Positions 1-11,030 are shown, numbered from the stretch's first letter. The stretch is DNA of 36,382 nucleotides from Spirogloea muscicola (GCA_009602725.1 WELB01000020.1:589844-626225), one strand, 5' to 3'. Program-made: numbers and translations. Notes: generated from the sequence alone by a model not told the origin.

Positions 1-3000
1 CGCCTGCGTTCGCGCCGCTGCAGGGCCACGGCGAGACGCCGGGCCCACGCTGCGGCCACACGCTGACGTCCGTGGCGGCGGTCGGCGAGCCCGGCGCCGA
101 CGACTACGTCGGCGCGCGGCTGATCCTCTTCGGCGGTGCCACCGCGCTCGAGGGCAGCACCGGCCCCCAGGCCAGCGCGGGAGGCGCCGCTGGGATACGT
201 GAGCGCCGAGGACGCTAAGAACTGGCGCGCCATCGCTTAGGGTTGCCATCTGCCAGGCTGCCCCATCATCCCTTGGTCTAAGAGTGGCCGTGCTGATTGA
301 TGGCCATAGAAGCACGAGCGCCATCTATGCCTAACGAGGAGCTGTTCTATCCTGACGGTGTAGTGAACCCGGGGAGGACGCAGATGTAATGTGATCCCAG
401 TAACATAGCCATTCACGGTTGCAGAGCTCGGTCCTCCTGGCAGGTCTGGCTGGTGCGACTGCGGACATCCACAGCTTCGATGTCCAGACCAGCACATGGT
501 CGAGGTGAGCACGGCCTCGCGCCAAGCTGCTGCAGACTTGCGGGTTGACAGTAGTGCACAGTACATGGCCAATTGTCCGGCTCAGGGTCTCTGGTGCACT
601 TGCGCCAAAGAATGGCAGGGTAACCTAGTGGTGAGATCCATAAGAGGATCCAAGCCTCACAATTTCACCAATGTTTCAGCGATGTCAATTGCACCTCGAG
701 CTAACTTGCTCGCAACCAGAAGAGAGGAAGACAGCATGCTGCTGGTTACACCGACGACACGCTATTGTACCAGAGAATGTGGAGTGTGGGGATTGCCCTG
801 TTATGATTGCCTAGCCCATGAAGCTTGGAGCCTTTTGCCTAGCTTCATCACTGTGAGCCTCGTCTCATACAGGTTCCAACCAGTGGGGGAGCCACCTTCA
901 CCTCGGGCTGCACATGCTGCTACTGCTGTGGGCACAATGGTTGTCATTCAGGTCAGCTCTTGCAGCCAACAAGGCAAAGCCCTACATTGAGCTTCTTGTG
1001 TGAGAGAAGAGCAGTTTGAGTTGTCCAGATGATGTGGCTCAACAGATTGCAAATTTACCCGCTGTTATGGCAAGAGGTAGCTAGCAGGATATAAGAAGCT
1101 GGCATTAAGGTTGGACTTTCATATTGTGATTGCAACACCAGAACTGTGCTGTGGGGGTTTCGAAAAGACTTGCTCATCTGCAGACAAGAAGCACAGTGTG
1201 CAGCTTGTGCAGATGGCTCCTGAGTAATACAATCGACCAGTGTTGCCGGTATTGTAGGTAGTCATAGCTGATAGCTCATTGTGCATTTGTTTCTGATGCA
1301 GGGTGGTATTGGACCAGCTGGTCTCGCCACGGACGATCTGCACGTGCTTGATCTGACTCAGACAAAGCCTCGCTGGCATCGGTGAGGACTTATAACTTCC
1401 TATATATGTGGTTGCTTAATGGTGATAATTATATTTGGTGCTCAAATCTGATCTGCAAATACCTTGCCTATATTTTAAGTCATCAGCACACCTAAATCAA
1501 CGTGCTAGCGCGTTACAGTGTGGTAGTACAGGGTGCTGGGCCTGGACCCCGGTATGGCCATGTCATGGCCTTGGTTGGCCAGCGTTTCCTTCTCTCAATA
1601 AGTGGCAATGATGGTATATTCCACAATCCTGCATATTTTTCTCTTAAGCCCTCTCTGCTGAGATCCATTTGAGCATCTGCTGAGGCATCTGGCAATGTCC
1701 CACATCACAAATGTGAGCTCGAACTTCTGTGTATTGCAGTATTGGAAGGCACTCTATGCTTCCAGGTCAAGGCTTATCGCCCTTAAGAATATGTGGGCAC
1801 CGGCCTGACCATGCCTTGATTTGACAGGGAAAAGGCCACTAGCAGACGTATGGGCCCTAGATACAGCTGCGAAACCTTACGAGTGGAGGAAGCTTGAACC
1901 AGATGGCGAGGGTCCCCCTCCATGCATGTATGCAATCTTGTTCCACTCAGTTAGACACTTACATTAGAGACAGAGCTTCAAAGGTCTTACTTTTGGTGCA
2001 TAATGTTGTACATAAATATCATAGCTGCAGCAACAAACTTTTCATGTTGAGGAATTAAGTCAAGGGAGTCACTATCGCCCTTTTAATCATAGTGCTTGCT
2101 TTGTCTGGTAGGTATGCCACGGCGAGCGCTCGTTCAGACGGATTGTTGCTCTTGTGTGGAGGGAGGGATGCGAGCAGTGTGGTATTGCTTGAAACCCATT
2201 ACTCACAATCGCATAGCTTTTGCTAGTGCATGATGATGACTTTTGGTCTCTTGACAAATCAGTCCCTGTAAGCAGGACTTGCTGGCAACCCTGGAAACTC
2301 CTCACATGTCCTTGTCTTCTGGGGTGTCCTTGTCTCGTGGGGTGAGGTTACCGAGGTTGACCATTTGCATCTTCTTTGCAGCCCCTGGCTGGTGCATACG
2401 GGTTAGCAAGGCATCGGGACGGGCGATGGGAGTGGGCAATTGCTCCTGGCATTTCGCCGTCTGCCAGATACCAGCATGCAGCGGTAGATCATCGAAATTG
2501 CATTCCTGTCATTGCAAGCTATTAGCTCCAATGGCAAGCCTATCACACGGACTGCATTACTTCTCTCGAATGTCCACATGTATTGACATGAGAGCAACTC
2601 TCAGATTGCTGAGTGTCTGAAGCAAAGACCAGGCCGTACTGCTTCTCAGCCATAATCACTTAGCTGCTGGGTTGCATGAAGTTAAATAGTCAGTGCGATC
2701 CGATGCATTTTTGTGGATGTCTTTGCGGCAGGTATTTGTGAATGCAAGATTGCATGTCTCAGGAGGTGCTCTGGGAGGTGGCAGAATGGTGGAAGATGCC
2801 TCAAGTGTGGCAGGTTCTGTTCCAGTCTGCTACTCAGCTGTGTCTTATGCGACTCGCTTCCTCCTAATCAAAAGGAAATCTGTTCCGATAGCAGATGGGA
2901 ATTCGAATATGTGCAGTGCTAAGATGTTTGCAACCTGATGGAAGACACACCACCTTGTGATATATCTCCTTTAGTGTTTGTGGCTTAGGAACTGGTTATT

Positions 3001-6000
3001 AGATAGGGAACTGGGCTCACGGTCTTACACAGCTCCATGAAGTGATAAGGTAGTCATGGTCTATTTCCTTCGTGAGGGCAGGTTGGGCCCTCTGTGGCTG
3101 CTTGATAATCTTGACCTGACTTTCTGCGCTCCTTGGTCCTCTTGGCTGCAGTGCTGGATACTGCTGCAGGAGTCTGGTGTGACCGTAGGGCAGTGGTGAC
3201 CAGCCCCAGAACAGGCCGCTACAGTGCAGACGCACCTGGTGGTGATGCTGCAATCGAGCTTACAAGAAGATGTCGGCATGCGGCTGCAGCTGTTGCGGAG
3301 AACATCTACATATATGGCGGTCTTCGCGGTGGTCAGTATCTTGGCAATACCTGGAGTCAGTAGGAGGCAGGCTGTGATGTTTTTGGATCCTTTGACAACA
3401 CTGCCAGATATGGTCTACGAGCATAACATGCTAAGCTGTTTATGGAGAAGGAATGGCTAGATCAGATTGGCTGAGTCTAACGTGCCCTTTGTGGTGTCCT
3501 TAGGGATCTTGCTGGACGACCTTTTGGTAGCTGAGGATGTTGCAGCTGCAGAGCTTACTCCAGCAGCAAACGAGGCTGCTGCAGCTGCCGCTACTGCTGG
3601 TAGCATTCCAGTGGCTGCAAAATCTCAATCGAGTAGTGACAGCGAGACTCTACTTGAGAATGGTCACGTTGGTCCCGTGGTGGTGAAGAGTCCTGTTGCC
3701 GCTCCAGTGGGCGGGGAAACAAAGATGGACATTACCACAGAGAATGCGCTCGCACATGATCATAGGTGAGCTCTGGAAATGCAGAGATTTGATATGCAGA
3801 GTTACAGGGGCCCAGAAACGAAAGTTTGTGGCAGACTTGGGCATGAACATGGGCAGTCAGCTTGCAAGTCAGCTACTGAGCTGTAGCGGCTTGGAGCAAT
3901 CAGCTCGGGCCAGGTGGGAAGATGTAGGAGATGGTCACTAGAGGCACAGCTCAGGCTCCAGAGGTCAACAGAAAGACAAGCGCCAGAGAACATGGGGCTG
4001 ATTTGAGCTGATGCTGCTGATGCAGTGTGGACGAGAAGGACTCAGCAGTGCTGGTGGAGGCAGCTGCTGCTGAGGCAGCTGCTGCCAGCGCGGCATTGGC
4101 AGCAGCTGCTTCAGGCAAGCTGCAGGAGAATGGGGAAGTGGATCCTAATTTGAAGGAGCAGGTGGAGCGAGACCGGGGAGCTGATGCAACGACCAATGGA
4201 GCTGCAGGAGCTGCCACGACCTTACCATCAATGGGCGGCTTCACAAAGGCAGCTGCGGCAAGTTTGGCTGCTCAAAGCCAGGCCGCTGAGCAAAACCAGG
4301 GCGTCAGGCTACACCACCGGGCGGTGAGCACAGAGATTGACATACCCGCTGCTGTGAAGCTTGTGCTCTTTCACTTGGTCTATTAAATGTTGTACTTATG
4401 CACGAGCCTCACATCAAGCTTGCATTCATCAATTTGCAGGTAGTTGTAGCAGCAGAGTCTGGGGGTGCACTTGGAGGGCTAGTCAGGCAGCTCTCAATCG
4501 ATCAATTTGAGAACGAGGGAAGACGAGTGAGCTTTGGTACACCAGACAGCGCCGGGGCTGCACGAAGGTTACTGGACAGGCAAATGTCTATGCAAGGTGT
4601 TCATAAGAAGGTTTGCACCTCCACATATGCAAGCAAATGCCCTCAGCTTTTGTCCAAGCCCATTGCACAAGTAGTTGCTATGATAGCGACACCCTGTCAC
4701 AGGTTGAGCTGCCCACTATAAAGCCAACATGGACAGGACTACAGATTGTTGCTGTACATGAAGAGGGATGCACAAACTTTGCCCGAGAAGGTCCTGGTCA
4801 ATGATCAAAAGGTTAGGAAGTCTATTGTTTTTGTGGAATTATTGGGTCTAAGACTTTCACTAGCTACACTCCAGGTCTTGTCCTACCTGCTCAAGCCCCG
4901 GGGCTGGAAACCTCCGGTGAGGAGGCAGTTCTTCATGGACATGCACGAGATTGCAGAGCTCTGTGACTATGCGGAGCGGCACTTTCAGCAGGAGGGCAGT
5001 GTCATCCAGATTCGTGCACCAGTGAAGATCTTTGGAGACTTGCATGGTCAATTTGGCGACCTCATGCGCCTCTTTGACGAATATGGATCACCGTCAACGG
5101 CTGGAGACATCACGTAGGTTGCCTTTAGTGCTTCTAATTGGTGTTCTACTATAAGGGTTCACGTCCTGGCTGACCTAGCACTGTTCTGGCCCATCTACCA
5201 AAGCAGTATGTGCAGCAGCATGCAGAGGTTTGCTTGTACCTGGAGAGCTGCTTAGAGGCGAGGAAGCTTATGCATCCCATTGTCACCCACAGACCTTGCC
5301 ACACAGTGCTTGCAAGTTGTTAGCACAGCCTTGTCAGCTCCTCTGTGCTGTACAATGAAGCCCTATCTAAGAGTCGAATGTCCGTGTACACTTGATGAAG
5401 GTACATTGACTACTTATTTCTTGGGGATTATGTGGATCGTGGTCAACATAGCCTGGAGACCATATCCCTTCTTTTGGCTCTGAAGGTAAGCATCGCTCTC
5501 AAGAAGTGGTGCAAGTTCTGGGCATTGTCTGGTTGAAGTTATTAGCAGCTGCTAGAGGTCGACGAGTCAATGCTGATATGGAGATCCGTCTGGTATCTTA
5601 GATTGAGTATCCCAGAAATGTGCACCTCATCCGCGGCAACCATGAGGCTGCGGATATTAACGCACTCTTTGGCTTCCGCATCGAGTGCATCGAACGCATG
5701 GTGAACATTCCCGCCAACTCTTCTGCTCAAGGAGGGCAAAAGTGTATGTTTGTGCACGAGAATGCTTTGGTGATTATCATGACAACATGCACCTGCACCA
5801 TATGGCTTATCCTTTTTCCTGTTGGAAATTGTATGCCTCAGGGAGAGGTTGCTGGTATCTGGGTCTGGCAGCGCATCAATCAGCTCTTCAACTGGCTGCC
5901 CCTTGCTGCCTTGATAGAGAAGAAAATCATCTGCATGCACGGTGGAATTGGGAGGTCAATTCATCACGTGGAGCAAATCGAGGCACTTCAGCGGCCCATC

Positions 6001-7214
6001 ACCATGGAAGCTGGCTCGGTTGTCCTGATGGACCTCCTGTGGTAAGGACATTAGTTTTGCATTTAGTCATTCTGCATCAGAGTCCAAGTTTTGCCTTATT
6101 CTGATTCACATGGTTCCACAAGTGCGCCAATTGGGGTTACTAGACATTCTTGTGGGTGGCTTGGTCGCATGGAGCGTTATCTCACATTCATGTCCTCACT
6201 GCCAGGTCTGATCCAACCGAAAACGACAGTGTTGAAGGTCTTCGGCCAAATGCTCGAGGACCTGGCCTTGTCACATTCGGGGTGAGCAGAAAAGCTTCTG
6301 ACATTCGAAGGGTAGTTACATCATGCTGCACTGTCTCAGCGCGTCTGCGTGTCAGAGAGCTTTTGGTAAGACTGCATGCCCTCTGCCGGTGTGATTGACA
6401 TTGCTGCAAGCAATCGTGGTGATTGGCAGCCGGACCGGGTGATGGACTTCTGCAAGAACAACGACCTGCAATTGATTGTGCGTGCTCATGAGTGTGTAAT
6501 GGATGGCTTTGAGCGCTTTGCTCAAGGTCACCTGATCACACTCTTCTCTGCCACAAACTACTGTGGTAAGGGGCAGAGAAAATAACCTCTTCAATTCAAG
6601 TCGACTTCTGGCTACCTAGGCCTCAACTTTTTGTGACTTGGCCTTTACGTTCACGTATAGCTGTTGTTTCCTGTTGGTTCCTTCTTTAGCACGTATATAA
6701 GCTAAGGCAGATTAGCTGCTTCACTTGTACTGCTCTTGCATTGTTGAGGTACAATTTAATCATGACAACTGAGGTTTGACTTTGATCCTTTCTGCCCAGG
6801 GACGGCAAACAATGCGGGTGCTATATTGGTACTGGGAAGAGACCTGGTGGTTGTACCCAAGCTTATACACCCACTTCCGCCGACAGGCCACTCACCCACA
6901 TCCTCACCTGAGAGCCAACCCGAGGATACGTGGATGCAGGTTTGCACTTTACTCAGCTGGGACTTGCCATAGGATGAAGGTGCACTAATGAGCTGAAGTG
7001 TTGATTTTAATTCAATAGAGGAGCTTGTGCTAGACCCCTGGTTTGACTGATTGTTGTGCAGCAGATAACTGTGGGCAGGCAGGGCAAGGACCCTGAACAC
7101 CCGCCTGATCTGTTACTTGCCCTTGTACAGGAGCTGAATGATCAAAGGCCGCCAACGCCAACTCGTGGACGCCCTCAGAGCAGCAATGATCGCAGCTCAT
7201 TGGCTTGGATATGA
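1..7214 (+). CDS. BSL: Kelch-repeat PP1-type Ser/Thr phosphatase (PPKL/BSL family), 5'-partial, 21 exons
   Basis: Removes phosphate from Ser/Thr of protein substrates; plant homologues (BSU1/BSL) act in brassinosteroid signalling, but the algal role is unknown. Joined exons: 1-198, 444-504, 873-951, 1302-1381, 1519-1613, 1828-1927, 2112-2181, 2382-2483, 2732-2813, 3152-3331, 3504-3765, 4026-4323, 4440-4610, 4875-5113, 5401-5485, 5602-5700, 5842-6041, 6206-6281, 6430-6565, 6800-6939, 7131-7214. All introns are GT-AG and the total stays in frame (944 residues). Exons 1-10 encode kelch blades ([35 protein letters not shown] with following Gly-Gly pairs). Exons 11-12 encode an Ala-rich linker. 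Exon 13 carries the family-specific [16 protein letters not shown] block. Exons 14-20 carry the metal-site motifs GDLHG, GDYVDRG, RGNHE, MHGG, RAHE and SATNYC. Exon 21 ends in SLAWI. No catalytic residue is missing, so it looks functional. Start codon and first blades lie upstream of the window. Confidence 0.96.
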
Positions 7215-7760
7215 TCTATCATGCTCGTATGCAGCTTTCTAGAGCTGGTTATACGTCAGTGACGGCACTCAATGCCAATAGTTAGGATGAAGAGCAACCA
7301 GGTAATCAGGTACCAACATGCTAGCATTCAATCTGGGGCCCGTCTCAGCGTGTGCATATGTCTTGCGGCAACTAGAGGTGTAATTAGCAAGATTTGATTA
7401 GACTCAGGTAGTCATCTGAATATGAAACTTGCCACAGAAGGCCTTGTGGTCTGGTGGCCGTGTTCATACAGACCAGCGTGATCTTAACATCCGCATGGAA
7501 TGTCCTCAATCAAGGTGTCGTAGGAATCAGATCAACTTAAAAATGACATGCACAATGTTTGGGGACTAAGCTTGCAGGTCACTGGCATTGGTGGCTTTAT
7601 AAGCTGAACGGGCTTGAAGCCCTGGAGTCTGACCAGGACGCTTGTTGGTGTACTGTATTGCTTAGAGAAGGGAATTTCGAATCAAGAGTGACAATGGTAA
7701 GGATGTCACACAAGTATTTGCCAGGAAGCTCATCCAAAGCAAAGTGAGTTCTTCCAAATA
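7215..7760. other. 3' UTR of the phosphatase gene and spacer, no further gene seen
   Basis: The first part is presumably the 3' untranslated region. I see no coding exon, RNA gene or repeat here. Retrotransposon tail remnants begin near 7761. Confidence 0.5.
7379..7383 (+). terminator. Putative TGTAA poly(A) signal of the phosphatase gene
   Basis: TGTAA is the usual chlorophyte polyadenylation signal. This one lies about 165 bp after the phosphatase stop codon on the coding strand. The pentamer is short, so chance occurrence is possible. Confidence 0.45.
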
Positions 7761-8105
7761 AGAAAGGCTCTTCCAATGGAGGGCGATGGCTGTGGTTGGC
7801 AAGCCCCAACAATCTTACTGTGAGGGGCAGAAAAGTGTTGAAGTACATATAGCGACTCTTCCGAAGGAAAGTTGGAGGAGCCACATACATCTTCAAAGAA
7901 CCAGCTCTTCCAACATAAGGCAGTCGACGTGAAAGGCCAGCCAAAAGGAATGCATACGATCTGAAAAGGAAAGCTCTTCCAATGTGAGGTAGTGGCTAGG
8001 AAAGGCCAGCCAGAAAATGTACAAGGTCCAAAGAGCCGCAAGGCGCCTAAATTACACAGCTATGCACGAGACTACAGCGGAGGGGAGCTTAGTACGGAAA
8101 AAGAA
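7761..8105 (-). mobile_element. Three RLE-LINE 3'-tail remnants in tandem
   Basis: Three antisense hairpin tails follow one another: about 7761-7810, 7905-7960 and 7966-8105. Each starts with a GCTCTTCCAA-like box and continues through a GGCCAGCC hairpin arm. The last one extends through TGGACAAGGTCC-like and AAGGCGCC sequence to about 8105; the same stretch recurs at 25905-26060, next to a C-terminal LINE coding end. They are 5'-truncated copies that carry almost only the element's 3' end. Confidence 0.7.
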
Positions 8106-8390
8106 AGGAAGGCGGGGGGGGGGGGGGGGCTGTTAATGGCCAGCTCGAGGAGATTGGACAAGGTCAGAAGGGGCCTGACAGGAAAGAGAGAGAAGGCGCG
8201 CCGTGCGCATGAAATTGAAAGGGAGGCCAGTTCTAGCCTTACAAATGTCCTATTAAGTTGGTAATGAGCTGGCTAAGGGGGACACTAATATCCCCGAGTG
8301 AGCACATGCATATCTGACAAGCTATACTGAGGCGCCAACCCACCACCACGGAAGCCATTAGCCTGGGCTAATGCACGAAAGCAAGAAAAA
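8106..8390 (-). mobile_element. 5'-truncated RLE-LINE copy (C-terminal coding end plus 3' UTR)
   Basis: On the minus strand the coding end reads ...SLSDMHVLTRGY (about 8296-8390). This is the C-terminal signature shared by all copies in the window. It is followed by a 3' UTR holding a GGCGCGCC/TGCGCAT box (near 8196-8209) and a degenerate hairpin tail. It belongs to the subfamily also seen at 11170-11480, 26251-26485 and 27960-28411. Confidence 0.75.
8114..8129. repeat. Poly-G run (16 G)
   Basis: An uninterrupted run of 16 G inside the 3' end of a retrotransposon fragment. Its length is likely unreliable in the assembly. Confidence 0.9.
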
Positions 8391-8437
8391 AAGAAAGCCG
8401 GAGTGCTGGAACACCGTTGAAAGAAACAGAAACATGT

Positions 8438-8540
8438 AAGCTCTTCCAAAAAGGGAAAGAGCTCTCCTATAGAAATAGGGGCTGGGAAAGGCCAGCCCAA
8501 AAAATGGACAAGGTCCAAAGAGCCGGAAGGCGCCTAGAAG
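8438..8540 (-). mobile_element. RLE-LINE 3' tail(s), antisense
   Basis: A short tail box abuts a second complete tail. The second shows the hairpin GGGGCTGGG...CCAGCCC, then TGGACAAGGTCC and AAGGCGCC. No coding sequence is attached. Confidence 0.65.
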
Positions 8541-8564
8541 AAGAAAGAATCTAACCCCTGAAAA

Positions 8565-9590
8565 GAGAGAGAGCTCTCCCATAGAAGAAAGTGCTCGACC
8601 AAAGAGAAGAGGGGCTGGCAATGCCTGCCTAAAAAGATTGGACAATGTCCAAAGCCAAAGAAAGAGGTGCCGAAAAAGGACTACACCTCAAAATACTACA
8701 AAGCACAAGACGATGCAGAGGGAAGCTCAGTACCCGCGAGTGAGCAACATCAGGTCGGAGTAGCTCGCTGCAGGGAAAGAGGCACTCCGCCGAGACCCAG
8801 AGGCGGCAGCCATTGCACGGCCTGCTCGCGTGTGGACGGCGTTGGCAAGGGAGAGTTGAAACGATACCGCCAGGCGCACACGGAAGACATGGGCGAACGA
8901 AGCGGCGGCGTTGAAGCCGGGCATCGCCCCTGGCAGACAGACCCGGCCGCCGGTCAATGGCCCGACGGGCAAGCCGCTGGAGGAGATCCAGCCAGCGACT
9001 GCCGAAAGCCCCGTGTACATCTGTCGCCAGGGCCGCGAACTCATCACCAACCGGGTCATCGGCATATTTTCGCTCCTTGCCCCGGGCCGCCTGGCCGACT
9101 GCGTGCCCTGCAAACGACGCCGATCTGGTGGGATTGGCGGAGTCGATGCAGTCAGTTGTCGCCACATTGGCGATGATGCAGGGACCGCCGCCTGGCGGGA
9201 TGGCGACCAGGTCGGCGCGTCGAGAGTGGGGCTGGCCGTCCGCGCCCACCTGGATGGGCATGATTGATGTGTTTTCCACAGCCACCTTGAAGCCCGCTTC
9301 CATAAACACCCACCTGCATGCCATCTCACAGGAGATCGTGGAAAGCGGTCCGCTCGCCCCCGTGCCCGCAACGGAGCATATGCGCAGCCAGCTCTGCAGG
9401 GTCGGCGTGACGGGCACCACACTCGCACTGAGTGACGCCCACGAGGCAGGGAGGGAGGAGGCCCAAGAGCCGGTGGACCGCCGTCCTGAAGAACTCATCG
9501 GGCATGGTGAGCGCCCCGTATAGTGGGAGCGCTGGACAGAGACGGAGAGCCGCATACGGAAGACCTACGCAAGCGAGCCGGCTGCTTTGA
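8565..9590 (-). pseudogene. RLE-LINE copy: endonuclease and C-terminal domain, decayed
   Basis: Minus-strand coding remnant of the retrotransposon's 3' half, with the 3' UTR and hairpin tail at 8565-8726. Read in shifting frames it contains the zinc-binding CECGARHADPAELAAHMLRC motif, the GERTAFHDLL block, and RRADLVAIPPGGGP...IIANV. The last is the PD-x-D-like core of a restriction-like endonuclease, with D changed to N in the second acidic position. It then has the C-terminal domain ending SYSDLMLLTRGY at 8727. A stop codon replaces the Arg after HDLL (CGA to TGA), and at least two frameshifts follow. It cannot make a working protein. The 5' break is near 9590. Confidence 0.85.
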
Positions 9591-9665
9591 AGAGAGAAAG
9601 ACGCTTCTATGAGAGGGCGGTGGCTGGGAGAGGCCTTCTTTTTGGGCTGGCCGATCCCATAGTTT
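9585..9665. mobile_element. Mosaic of two opposed RLE-LINE hairpin tails
   Basis: An antisense tail (GGCGGTGGCTGGGAGAGGCC) breaks inside its hairpin at about 9624. It is followed directly by sense-orientation TTTTTGGGCTGGCC. The junction lies at the same GGCC/CTC position used by other insertions in the window. Confidence 0.5.
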
Positions 9666-9666
9666 G

Positions 9667-9945
9667 AGAAGAAGTGGCTCTCCCAATGGGGGCAAGGGCT
9701 GTGAGAAGCCAGCCCGACAAGAATTGACAAGGTCCGAAGGGGCCAAACTACGAGCTAAGCAGCGACTGCGGGGCCTGAAGAGGCTATGGCAGAACGGGGG
9801 AGGATGGACCGCTTAGTAGTTACGAGTGAGGAGCCTCACATCCGACAGACTAGCTGCCGGTAAACTATCCCCCTGACGAAAGCCGGAGGCCGCAGCGAGA
9901 GCACGGCCAGCACGCAGATGCAAGGCGTGGGCCATGGACCGCTGA
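9667..9945 (-). mobile_element. Family-A short LINE copy (C-terminal end plus tail)
   Basis: Reads on the minus strand from the ...MAHALHLRAGRALAAASG region through SLSDVRLLTRNY (stop at 9813). A 3' UTR and the hairpin tail follow, ending ...GAGCCACTTCTT. The stretch 9735-9944 matches 14461-14672 almost base for base, and also matches 33467-33600 and 35845-36000 (reverse). The copies are therefore young. Its 5' end abuts the hairpin of the neighbouring copy at 9946. Confidence 0.8.
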
Positions 9946-10392
9946 GAGGCCAGCCCCAAAAATATGGAATGAACAAAGGTCGGAGGGGCCAAGGGAAATC
10001 GCGAAAGCCTACACATTGGGAATGAAGCAGCTACGAAACACTCAGTAAGCCCTGCTAATAAGCCGCAGGTCAGAGAAACTGGGCTCCAGGTAGTGGGTCC
10101 CCAAGCCAGGGCCAGAGGCCGCACCGAGGCCACGACCAGCACGCAGATGCAACGCCCCAGCCATGGACCTCTGCAGCGAGACGGACAACGCATTTGATGC
10201 ACCTGCGCGAGCGAGCCTGCAGCATGGAAATCCACTGGCTCCCCCTGGTATTGGAGATGGCGTGGCGCGAGAGCTGGTTGAGCAGCTCGAGCCACCGAGC
10301 GCCCAACGCACCGTTGGTGTCGATGGCGAGCTAGAAGAACTCGTCGCCTGCGAATGGGCAGCGTACTTCAACTCTTTGGCCCGAGCGGCGCA

Positions 10393-10457
10393 GGCCACCG
10401 CATTTTGGGCTGGCTTTTTTCCAGCCCATATCCTTAATGGGCGAGCCCTTCTTCATA
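10393..10457 (+). mobile_element. Solo hairpin tail inserted into the U6-linked LINE copy
   Basis: Sense-orientation family-B tail: TTTTGGGCTGGC, a T-rich loop, CCAGCCC, then AATGGGCGAGCCCTTCTT. It sits in opposite orientation inside the LINE remnant, between the ...VSRRL and DEFF blocks. Confidence 0.7.
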
Positions 10458-10555
10458 TCCAGCCTTCGAGACACAATGTGGGGGTGAGAGCGGTCGTAGG
10501 AGTCGGTGGTCAACACATCTAGGATGAGATGCGGCCCGCCGGCTAGTGGGGTGGC

Positions 10556-10690
10556 CGCGAAAGTGGATTTCCCAATGGGGGCAAGGGATGTGAAAAGCCA
10601 GCCCGAAAAGAGTTGACAGAGGCTCGAAGGGGCCAAACGAAGAAAGTGCTCGCACATAGAGAAGAGGGGCTGGCAAAGCCAGTCCAAAAC
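10556..10690 (-). mobile_element. Two solo hairpin tails inserted into the U6-linked LINE copy
   Basis: A family-A tail (10556-10636) and a second variant with GGGGCTGGCAAAGCCAGTCC (10637-10690) interrupt the endonuclease coding region between the RRVDIS and AGGPHLI blocks. The flanks CACTTTCGCGGCC and CACTTGGCCGC look like a decayed target duplication. Confidence 0.6.
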
Positions 10691-10860
10691 AGAGCGGCCA
10701 AGTGACGAGATGTCGACGCGACGGGCGAGGAGACCATCCGCCCGCTGCTGTAGCGGCATGACAGCGTAGTCCTCGGCGGCCACCGAGAAGCCGGCCTCCA
10801 CGAGGATGACATAGCATGGCATTGGAGGCGGCGAGGTTGGCGGGGCCGGCGGAAAGAGAG

Positions 10861-10914
10861 AAAAAAAATTTGGACCATTTCTCGATTTGTGCGTGTCATC
10901 CTTGCGCAGGGGCC

Positions 10915-10946
<32 letters not shown>

Positions 10947-10967
10947 ACGGATGTCCCGAAGGACATC
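10861..10967 (-). ncRNA. U6: U6 spliceosomal snRNA
   Basis: Catalytic RNA of the spliceosome. On the minus strand it starts with a 5' stem-loop of 7 bp capped by UUCG (10950-10967). It then has the AACGAUACAGAGAAGAUUAG segment with the ACAGAGA box (10925-10931), the AGC triad (10917-10919), and the internal stem-loop region CCCCUGCGCAAGGAUGACAC. It ends GGUCCAAAUUUU with an eight-T terminator (10861-10868). Length (about 105 nt) and all conserved blocks match functional plant and algal U6, so by sequence it could be active. The unusual point is the context: a LINE fragment in the same orientation starts right after the T-run, so it may be a retroposed chimera and not a normal gene copy. Confidence 0.95.
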
Positions 10968-10986
10968 AAGATTGGCATGTTTTGCA

Positions 10987-11030
10987 CATATCAACAGGCC
11001 AACAGAGTGCTGGCTGAGGGTGAAATGGGA
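10987..11030 (-). promoter_or_regulatory. Weak USE-like and TATA-like elements upstream of U6
   Basis: On the minus strand, TCCCATTTCAC (11020-11030, starting about 63 nt upstream of the U6 5' end) faintly resembles the plant upstream sequence element. GATATG (10987-10992, about -25) is a poor TATA match. The spacing fits a pol III type U6 promoter, but both motifs are weak. Confidence 0.2.

Larger units (their letters stand above)
9946..10860 (-). pseudogene. RLE-LINE copy fused to U6, split by two later tail insertions
   Basis: Minus-strand remnant that begins just after the U6 T-run. First comes the [19 protein letters not shown] block (about 10690-10830), aligned with VEAGYTVALEFSSIMP of other copies. 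Then [17 protein letters not shown] (about 10490-10555), the endonuclease core. Then DEFF and GALGARWLELL, ending SFSDLRLISRAY (stop 10042), and a hairpin tail truncated near 9946. Tail insertions interrupt it at 10556-10690 (antisense) and 10393-10457 (sense). It is non-coding now. Confidence 0.8.

Noticed and set aside
8114-8129. Poly-G run as a G-quadruplex regulatory element
   Set aside because: A single homopolymer inside a dead repeat with uncertain length is more simply slippage or an assembly artefact.
8629-9555. A 308-codon frame that could be called a gene
   Set aside because: It mixes in-frame and out-of-frame parts of a decayed LINE. Comparison with 30630-33390 shows a nonsense change and frameshifts.
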